The notes under the pieces are model-generated. The model did no database searches. It was not told the origin of the DNA and saw only the letters and a list, made by a program, of their open reading frames with translations. A DNA stretch of 64,000 nucleotides from Triangularia verruculosa (Eukaryota > Ascomycota > Sordariomycetes > Sordariales > Podosporaceae): contig MU863910.1 in assembly GCA_033296885.1 (NCBI GenBank), positions 124,001 to 188,000 on the forward strand, read 5' to 3'. Position 1 is the first letter of the stretch; each line of letters opens with the position of its first letter. The position numbers and the translations under genes were made by a program. Of this stretch, positions 58,235 through 64,000 are shown piece after piece.

Positions 58235-58587
58235 GGTTCTCTGGAGCGTGCTTGGGTGTCAATATTAGAGGATAGATGAAGTAAGACGATCAGGATTAAG
58301 ATTTAAGCGGGGGGAGGGGTAAGTGATGCGAACACATTTCTTGGACGGTGGCACACTCTGCTGAAAAGACACCCCCAAGCCCAGTGTCAGCTCCGATCTC
58401 CTACTGTGTGATTCACAGCAACGGCGGTGGCTTGGTGGCGCTGGCTCTGCTCAAACCCTCTCGAACCAATAATATGGCTCTGGCATTCCATAATAATATT
58501 TCCATTTTATCGCAATTCCGATTCCATTTGCAACACGACAAAAGACTCATCGGTTTGAGCAGCAAAACACCACTTACTTGGTGCACT
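58235..58587. other. Short intergenic gap
   Basis: 353 bp between the divergent ipa-like and DUF6540-like starts, probably both promoters. The frame open from 58348 through this gap is not supported. Confidence 0.4.
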
Positions 58588-58845
58588 ATGCTTCCTCCAC
58601 CGTCTCCCCCACCACTTCCGCCTCCAGATCTGCTTCAAACTCCAGACTCAAAACATGCCCCAGAACAAAAGCCAAGCATCAGCCTCTACGTCCCCGCTAC
58701 CGGCCCCCCGAACTCGGTATCCCTATCACTCTTGATCTACAACGGATGGCCATTTGCCAATCACTGGGAATATTTCATTGTGTCACCCATTGACCCAAAC
58801 ATCGGAGTGGTCATGCAGGCAGCCGGGAACGTGAGAAAAGGGTTC
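58588..58845 (+). pseudogene. DUF6540-like gene cut off by retrotransposon
   Basis: ATG at 58588 starts MLPPPSPPPLPPPDLL, then a typical domain: SISLYVPATG, SLLIYNGWPFANHWEYFIVS and IGVVMQAAGNVRKGF. This pattern (YNGxPFxxHW, then a Gly-rich strand) matches the fungal DUF6540 family of small proteins of unknown role. Conservation ends after GNVRKGF, exactly where an LTR begins (TGTGACGG at 58846). The rest of the gene must lie beyond the element, outside the window. Codon 87 onward would read LTR sequence. Confidence 0.65.
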
Positions 58846-59400
58846 TGTGACGGTGGCTGTGCCCGTCAAACACTACATATAGTGCATCCAGGTAACAAGA
58901 TGTTGATCTTGTTATTCTGGCATTCCTTTTGGAAAGTTTTCTCAATGGTTAATGCACTGCTATCGAGTTGCCGTCACACTCAGTCCCCTGAGCGTACTGA
59001 GCATGTCTTGTCCATCCTGATTGGCTCTTCCCATATTAATCCTGATTGGCTGACGCCCCACCTCATGGTGGACTGTGACAAACCGCATTTATACCTAGAA
59101 GTCATGACCCCGCAACCGATCGACCCCCATGCCGATCACAATTTCCGGCATCTGTCAGAAATACGATGCACTCTGTGAAGGTGAATATTATGAGGGTTGC
59201 CACTGTGTGATTGTATTGCTTGTCTCTCTCCTTTCTGGAGTTGCCAGAGAACCTCTATTATATCTGTATCTGATGGCAATGTTGGTGGCAAAAGGTACCA
59301 TGTCCAGCTGAACTTTCCTTCTCACCGAACTGGTTATGTCAGTTCGGCTCTCCCTGAGCCTCATTCAGCTTGGTTGACCAGACCGCCTTTCTGTCTGACA
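58846..59400 (-). repeat. 3' LTR of the Copia element
   Basis: Plus-strand ends TGTGACGG...CTGTCTGACA, i.e. TGTCAG...GTCACA in element sense. It is bordered by GGTTC on the host side and by a GACGGGGTG purine tract on the internal side. The partner LTR must lie just beyond 64000. Confidence 0.65.
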
Positions 59401-59450
59401 CACCCCGTCAGATCCAGCCGCGCCTGGATCTGGACCATACCATTCAGAAT

Positions 59451-61349
59451 CTAGGTTTTTGGTTCTGTGACCCCTATTTGCTGGAGGAACCGCTGATGGA
59501 GTGGAATGCTCAGAGCTTTAGTTAAGCCGTCAGCTGTCATACTGTTTGAGGGCGTGTATTCAATTTTTATCGTTTTGCGGCTGACCTCCTGTCGAAGCCA
59601 GTGGTTGTGAATATCCACATGCCGGAGCTTGGTTTGCAAAGTAGCCATTTCTGCAGTCACCAGCCGAATGGTTTGCTTGTTATCACACTGAATGATAATG
59701 TGGTGTTGGTCTAGTTGAACGCTCAGTTCGTCAAGCAGTCGGTTTATAAATAATCCTTCTTTCGTAGCTTGTGCGAGGGCGAGGAGCTCGGCTTCGGTGG
59801 TTAAGGTGGTGACTGTGTCTTGCTTATTAGCTCTCCATCCGACTAGGCCGCCGAACAGCTTCATCGTGTAGGCTTGCAAGCTTTTCCGGTCGATCGAATT
59901 GTCAGCAAAGGAGGCATCACTGGCAACAACAAATTCGTCTTCACCCCCTGACCTCAACGCCAGTCTTCGAGTGTTATAGAGGTAATGCAGCACTTGATCG
60001 GCTGCTTTATGGTGTTGTGTTCCAGGATTGATATTGAATCTAACCAGCCGTGACGCCGCAAATGCTATATCTGGTCTGGTAACCACTGCGGCGTATAAGA
60101 TGGATCCAGTCTTTTGCTGGAAAGCCGTGATCGATCGAGGCTCGGCCTTGCCCTCGTATGGCAGCAGTTCTATTGTAGCCATTGGGACCTTGACCTTTGT
60201 ACTGTTGGTTTCTTTGCTGGCCAGGGTGACGATTTTGTCGAAGTAGGCTGTCTGAGAAAGCCAAATCAGGCCTTTAGTTCTATCTCTGAGAACCTCAATC
60301 CCTAGGAACCATTGGAGATCGTTTCCTCCAGTTAATTGGTATCTTTGCCGCAGTTGTGATGCTAGGGTTTGGGCTGCAACTGTATCCTTCTTTCGGTAGG
60401 CAAACACAATGTCGTCAACGTAGAAGAACACAAGGATTCCATTCCGAATTAGAATGCATGGTTCGTGTGGAACACTCTGAAATCCCAAGGTTTGTAAGGC
60501 CGTGGTGAGCTCCTTTTGCCAAAGCAGTGGAGACTGGCGTAATCCATACAAGGCCTTCTTTAGCCTTAGGATCTTTCCAGGGGTCCGGTAGCCAGTAGGC
60601 ATTCGCATGTAGATAGTGTCTTCAAGGCTGGCATTGACGAAAGCGTTGACTGCGTCGTACTGAACTAATTCAAGGTCGAATCTGGCCGCAATAGCCATCA
60701 TTGTACGGAACGATCGGGCTGCCAGTGTGGCTGCGTAGGTTCCTTGTGCGGTGGGCTTTTGCTGATCACCTCTGACTACCAATCTAGCCTTGCAGTTCTT
60801 CAAGGTACCGTCCTTGTTGAATTTGTAGGTATAAACCCACATACAATCTAGGGTTTGATGGCCTTGTGCCTGTGGATCTGACCTATCAACTTCGCACCAG
60901 GATTGCTTATGTGCGTGGCTTTGGAGGTGGTCTTTTTCAGCTTGCAAAAATTGAGGGCCGAATGGGTGGTGTTTCAGTTGGTGATGTGATTTCGGCAAAG
61001 GAGGTAAATTTTGGCCGTGGAGGGTTTGAAGGCCATTCGGTCGTCGAGCCAGTCGTTGAACTGCGGCCTTTGTGATGGCTTGGCCTTCATGGTTTTCCAC
61101 TGGCTGCAGTAGTCGGCCTGCGGCGAACGCAGCCATCCAGGGCTCGACATTGGTGGTGTTGGCTACGGCTGCGTGGCTGACTTGCTGGATTGCTCCGGCC
61201 AGGAGGGCAGCCTCTGGAGACAACGAAGGTGTAGGGTATGGTTCAAACCTAGCGCAGGTGTAGGGAAAATTCTTCCTACTGTGCCTCGCTTCCGGCGTCT
61301 TCTCCTTCCACTTTAGCATCAGCCTCTGCATCGACTGAATAAACCTCAC
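59451..61349 (-). CDS. Copia reverse transcriptase / RNase H frame
   Basis: A 632-codon open frame without its own start. RT: CMWVYTYKFNKDGTLKNCKARL, YDAVNAFVNASLEDTIYM, KKALYGLRQSPLLWQKEL and the catalytic FFYVDDIVF. RNase H: ASDASFADN, LTTEAELLALAQATKEG. It ends EPKT at 59451. It overlaps the integrase frame by 74 nt in the +1 frame, so the polyprotein is broken or needs frameshifting there. Confidence 0.85.
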   Translation of the reverse strand: MRFIQSMQRLMLKWKEKTPEARHSRKNFPYTCARFEPYPTPSLSPEAALLAGAIQQVSHAAVANTTNVEPWMAAFAAGRLLQPVENHEGQAITKAAVQRLARRPNGLQTLHGQNLPPLPKSHHQLKHHPFGPQFLQAEKDHLQSHAHKQSWCEVDRSDPQAQGHQTLDCMWVYTYKFNKDGTLKNCKARLVVRGDQQKPTAQGTYAATLAARSFRTMMAIAARFDLELVQYDAVNAFVNASLEDTIYMRMPTGYRTPGKILRLKKALYGLRQSPLLWQKELTTALQTLGFQSVPHEPCILIRNGILVFFYVDDIVFAYRKKDTVAAQTLASQLRQRYQLTGGNDLQWFLGIEVLRDRTKGLIWLSQTAYFDKIVTLASKETNSTKVKVPMATIELLPYEGKAEPRSITAFQQKTGSILYAAVVTRPDIAFAASRLVRFNINPGTQHHKAADQVLHYLYNTRRLALRSGGEDEFVVASDASFADNSIDRKSLQAYTMKLFGGLVGWRANKQDTVTTLTTEAELLALAQATKEGLFINRLLDELSVQLDQHHIIIQCDNKQTIRLVTAEMATLQTKLRHVDIHNHWLRQEVSRKTIKIEYTPSNSMTADGLTKALSIPLHQRFLQQIGVTEPKT

Positions 61350-62640
61350 TGTCTTCCTCTATTGCAGAGGGTTGTAGTTGTTCCGATTCTGGCTCTTCTA
61401 CTGCAGTAAGCAGTTGCTGCAGTTCATCAAGCCGTACGTGCGAACAGTCGGCTTTCAGAGCTTCAATATCTCCTTTGAAAAGCTCTTCTTCGTTGAAAAT
61501 GACATCCCTGGTGCTGACAATTCTATTGGCTAGTGGATTCCAGACTCGATAGATGTTTGTAGAGCTGTATCCAACCAAGTAGCCAATCCAAGCCTTTGGA
61601 TTCAAACGCTGGAGCCGATTACTCTTTCTCTGGGCGTCTGTGGTTAGGGCGAAGGCTTTGCAGCCATAGGCTCGAAGGTGGGCTTGGTGTGGCTTCCGGT
61701 CTTCTACTACAGATCCATCTCTGTGGGCCACGAAGGTGTGGAATCGATCGTACGGAGTCTTCCAGTTGTAGACGTATTTCGGCGTTCTGTTGTATAGATA
61801 AACTGCAGCCCTGGAGATTTCAGGCCACAATTCAGCTAGCAATCTGGCTCCGGCTCTCATAGATCGGATTTTATCCTTGATCACACCCCCTGAGCGCTCA
61901 GCCCCTCCATTCTGGGCTTGTGCATAGGGTGCTGAGGGCTCGACCTTGATAAATAGCCGACTGAAGAATGCTTCGAAGACTGGCTTTGCGAGTTCGTTAT
62001 CGCACTCGACTATCCTCGGCTTCAGTTGGTACTGTTGTTGAAGAAAGCCAAAAAGGTGGGAGATGGCCGTGGTGATGGACTCTGTGGTTCTGTCCTTAGG
62101 GTAATAGTCCAAGATTAGGCCAGACCACCTGTCTGTGGCTAGGAGTAGGTATCTGTATCCCTTGAGACCTTCCTCGAAGTCATGGAAGTCGATTGCAAGC
62201 CGTAGACCAGGGCCTTCGTTGTGCTCTCTCGGCCTTCGTTGGATTTGCCGCTTGACCTTCGATACTCCGCATGCATCGCACTGTACAGTGGTAGGCCCCT
62301 TGATTCGAACTCCTTGCGTGTGATGGATGAGTTGTTCTAGTGCCTGGGGGCCAGGGTGGCCAAGCCGTAGGTGCCAGAGGTTGGCAATGGCTTTATTTAG
62401 TGGCTTCTGGGTGTAGGTGTTGAATCGATTGCGCCGGGTGCAGAAAAAGGCTGCGTTGGAGAAAGTGGATGGTAGGTCTTCCAAAACATACTGGCCGTAT
62501 CGATCCGTCAGATAGCAAAGGATAGAATTATTGGCCTTCCGAACACAGTTATTGCCAGGACTGTTATCCCACCACAAACCTTGTTTTCGTAACTGCCGTA
62601 GAGATACAAGGTTGCAAGCAAATCCGGGGCAGTAGGCCAC
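61276..62640 (-). CDS. Copia integrase frame
   Basis: A 454-codon frame: CPGFACNLVSLRQL from the end of protease, HLRLGHP...CDACGVSK zinc site, then the integrase core with LAIDFHDF (Asp), IVECDNELAK (Asp) and QNGGAERSGG (Glu), and the GKT-like W-N-x-x-T-P-Y-x-R tail with YNRTPKYVYNWKTPYDRF. The core residues are intact. The frame is closed upstream by stops after the DSG protease segment. Confidence 0.85.
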   Translation of the reverse strand: MAYCPGFACNLVSLRQLRKQGLWWDNSPGNNCVRKANNSILCYLTDRYGQYVLEDLPSTFSNAAFFCTRRNRFNTYTQKPLNKAIANLWHLRLGHPGPQALEQLIHHTQGVRIKGPTTVQCDACGVSKVKRQIQRRPREHNEGPGLRLAIDFHDFEEGLKGYRYLLLATDRWSGLILDYYPKDRTTESITTAISHLFGFLQQQYQLKPRIVECDNELAKPVFEAFFSRLFIKVEPSAPYAQAQNGGAERSGGVIKDKIRSMRAGARLLAELWPEISRAAVYLYNRTPKYVYNWKTPYDRFHTFVAHRDGSVVEDRKPHQAHLRAYGCKAFALTTDAQRKSNRLQRLNPKAWIGYLVGYSSTNIYRVWNPLANRIVSTRDVIFNEEELFKGDIEALKADCSHVRLDELQQLLTAVEEPESEQLQPSAIEEDSEVYSVDAEADAKVEGEDAGSEAQ

Positions 62641-62979
62641 ATTCCGAAGCCGTAGAAAGTGTTATTGTTTTCGCTACCGTGGCCACCTCTATTGTAGTGG
62701 CCCCCGAATCTGGATATCCACATCTCCGTACCCTTGAATTTGAACTGGGTGTTCGCCGGCCCAGAGGAAATCGCCGGCTGGAGCCTTGATGTAATTGACA
62801 AATCTAGATATATGATTAAAGACATGGATTGTGGTCCCAGAATCAAGGATAGCAGAATTTTTCAAAGGGTACTCAGCTATGTAGAAAGCTCCTTTTGATG
62901 TAACAAAGCTGCCAGGGCAACGGCCGACATTCTGGCCTAGTCAATTTGACTTCTTTTTCTTCAGATTTTCTACTTTCTT
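62641..62979 (-). pseudogene. Copia protease remnant
   Basis: About 62860-62690 reads SAILDSGTTIHVFNHISRF and WAGEHPVQIQGYGDVDIQIRG, the retropepsin of Copia elements with its Asp-Ser-Gly. It then hits TAG and changes frame before the integrase frame, so it is broken. Confidence 0.65.
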
Positions 62980-63423
62980 TTAAAGATCTAGATCTAAGAG
63001 GGCCTCTTTCACCCTCATCCGAACGTACTCCCTTTCAACAAAGCCTTCAAAGGCTAGTTTAGGGAAAGCGTAGAAGCATTTTTCCAGATGGTAGAACTGG
63101 CCACAACAGGGGCATATGGTTATAGGTCTTTTGCCCTCTAGGGAGTTGGCTATGCGCAAGGCTTTTCGCTTCTTTCTGAGTCTTTCGCCGTTCTTCGACC
63201 CAGAGCCACGCTGTCGTTTTCGGCCATTATTTTGTTCCCCCCCATCACTACCAGGTTCGACTTTGCTATCAAGAGCGTCCTCCTGATTGGCATCTTTGGC
63301 TTCTTTACCTGCAAAGGAGGGGCCGAACGAGCCTTTTACTATCCGGCTGCCAACCAGTATGCGGGCCTTCGTCGATTGCCGCACCTCCTCCCGAAAGTCG
63401 TTGGCTACCATTCGGTAGGTCAA
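62980..63423 (-). CDS. Copia gag fragment
   Basis: A 147-codon frame, basic (GRKRQRGSGSKNGERLRKKRK), with CPCCGQFYHLEKC, close to a CCHC nucleic-acid-binding knuckle. The amino-terminal gag part continues in the remaining 0.6 kb but is broken by stops. Confidence 0.6.
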   Translation of the reverse strand: MTYRMVANDFREEVRQSTKARILVGSRIVKGSFGPSFAGKEAKDANQEDALDSKVEPGSDGGEQNNGRKRQRGSGSKNGERLRKKRKALRIANSLEGKRPITICPCCGQFYHLEKCFYAFPKLAFEGFVEREYVRMRVKEALLDLDL

Positions 63424-64000
63424 GGTTAACTGCGATGCTTTGGATAGTTTGTAAGATGTAACCTAGTGGCCGAGAACTGGCTTCACTGCATCTAGAAAAT
63501 CGTAGAGCCACGTCTTTGTGTGTAGGGCCTCAGGGACCCCTTTCCGCTGTGCTGTAGCTATGGCTTACTCCCAGGATTCAGACCGTTTGATTAGGTCTCT
63601 GGGGGCTCGGAGGAGTGGCTTTATAGCCAATCGGTAGGCTTCTCGAGCGTTGCGTAGAGCTTCTTCGTTACTGACTCCCGCTTATACTTTTAGGGCCGAA
63701 TACTATTGCGTAACTGGCTTGATCGGATCATAGGATGTAAGTTGAAAGTGTGGGCTAATGGTCTTTAACATCTACTGCTTCAGTTACTTGACGGTTTCGA
63801 ATTATTAGCTGTACTCCTTTTTATTAGCTTAGTAAATCGTCTAATCTATCTGGTAAGTGCGGAAGCCATCGGCTGTTAAGTCTGCAGTGGTGATCGGAGG
63901 GTTGGTTTGGCTAGCCTCATCGTCGCCGGCCACAGATTCCGTACTCCCCCTGGCTGTAATAGTCGATTGACTAGGGGTCTTGTGCTTGTGGTGTGCAGGA
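63424..64000 (-). other. Copia gag 5' part, decayed
   Basis: Minus-strand traces of gag are present but interrupted by several stops. No separate gene. The 5' LTR is not reached. Confidence 0.4.

Larger units (their letters stand above)
58846..64000 (-). mobile_element. Ty1/Copia retrotransposon, 3' LTR to gag (5' end outside window)
   Basis: Read on the minus strand it has, in order: gag piece with a zinc-knuckle-like CPCCGQFYHLEKC, protease ILDSGTT, integrase with D,D,E, reverse transcriptase YVDD, RNase H, a purine-rich GACGGGGTG and a 555-bp LTR. Protease, then integrase, then RT is the Copia order. The frame is broken between protease and integrase and again at 61276-61349, so it is probably inactive. 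The bases GGTTC (58841-58845) left of the LTR should recur at the other end if this is a simple insertion. Confidence 0.85.

Noticed and set aside
1..64000. CRISPR arrays, rRNA or bacterial operon signals
   Set aside because: None seen; the window is clearly fungal nuclear DNA.

Overview
The window is from a filamentous ascomycete (Pezizomycotina, most like Sordariomycetes). The evidence is split genes with short 48-160 nt introns carrying fungal donor, branch and acceptor signals, Zn2Cys6 regulators, a fungal PKS-NRPS, a RIP-like AT-rich block and a Copia retrotransposon. Intergenic DNA is peppered with ACCT/TAGGTACC-type short repeats. All joins and functions below come from reading the sequence by eye; no database search was run.

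Region 1 (1-7.6 kb) combines copper/iron handling with specialised metabolism: the 3' end of an FRE-type metalloreductase, an intact cytochrome P450, a DMATS-type aromatic prenyltransferase, a Ctr copper transporter and a short copper-fist regulator. The arrangement suggests a copper-linked prenylated metabolite. Region 2 (8-13.3 kb) holds a possible micro-protein gene, an AsaB/CmcJ-type hydroxylase/desaturase and a GPI-type aspartic protease.

Region 3 (13.8-20.3 kb) may be an immunity or cell-death locus: a small protein that resembles fungal gasdermin-like proteins, a multi-C2H2 protein and, divergently, a DUF7580-like plus subtilisin (S8) protein with an intact Asp/His/Ser triad. A gasdermin next to an S8 protease recalls the HET-Q1/HET-Q2 pair. 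Region 4 (20.4-26.1 kb) has a Gfo/Idh/MocA oxidoreductase, a secreted Cys-rich protein and a BBE-like FAD oxidase.

Region 5 (27-49.7 kb) is a biosynthetic cluster: a seven-exon PKS-NRPS (about 4,008 aa; KS-AT-DH-MT-psiER-KR-ACP-C-A-T-R), a lipocalin-like Diels-Alderase (CghA/Fsa2/MycB type) divergent from it, two Zn2Cys6 regulators, an MFS exporter and a trans-enoyl reductase (LovC/MycC type). Together these would build, methylate, trans-reduce, amidate, release and cyclise a polyenyl amino-acid product into a decalin-pyrrolidinone or pyrrolinone type compound. The BBE oxidase may belong to it. The R domain keeps its SDR Tyr/Lys, which hints at reductive release.

Region 6 (50-64 kb) is repeat-rich: an AT-rich RIP-like block, two related LTR-like ends, a 60-bp direct repeat and a degenerate tandem repeat. 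It is followed by an ipa-like gene with one in-frame TAG and a DUF6540-like gene cut by a Copia element that runs off the window.
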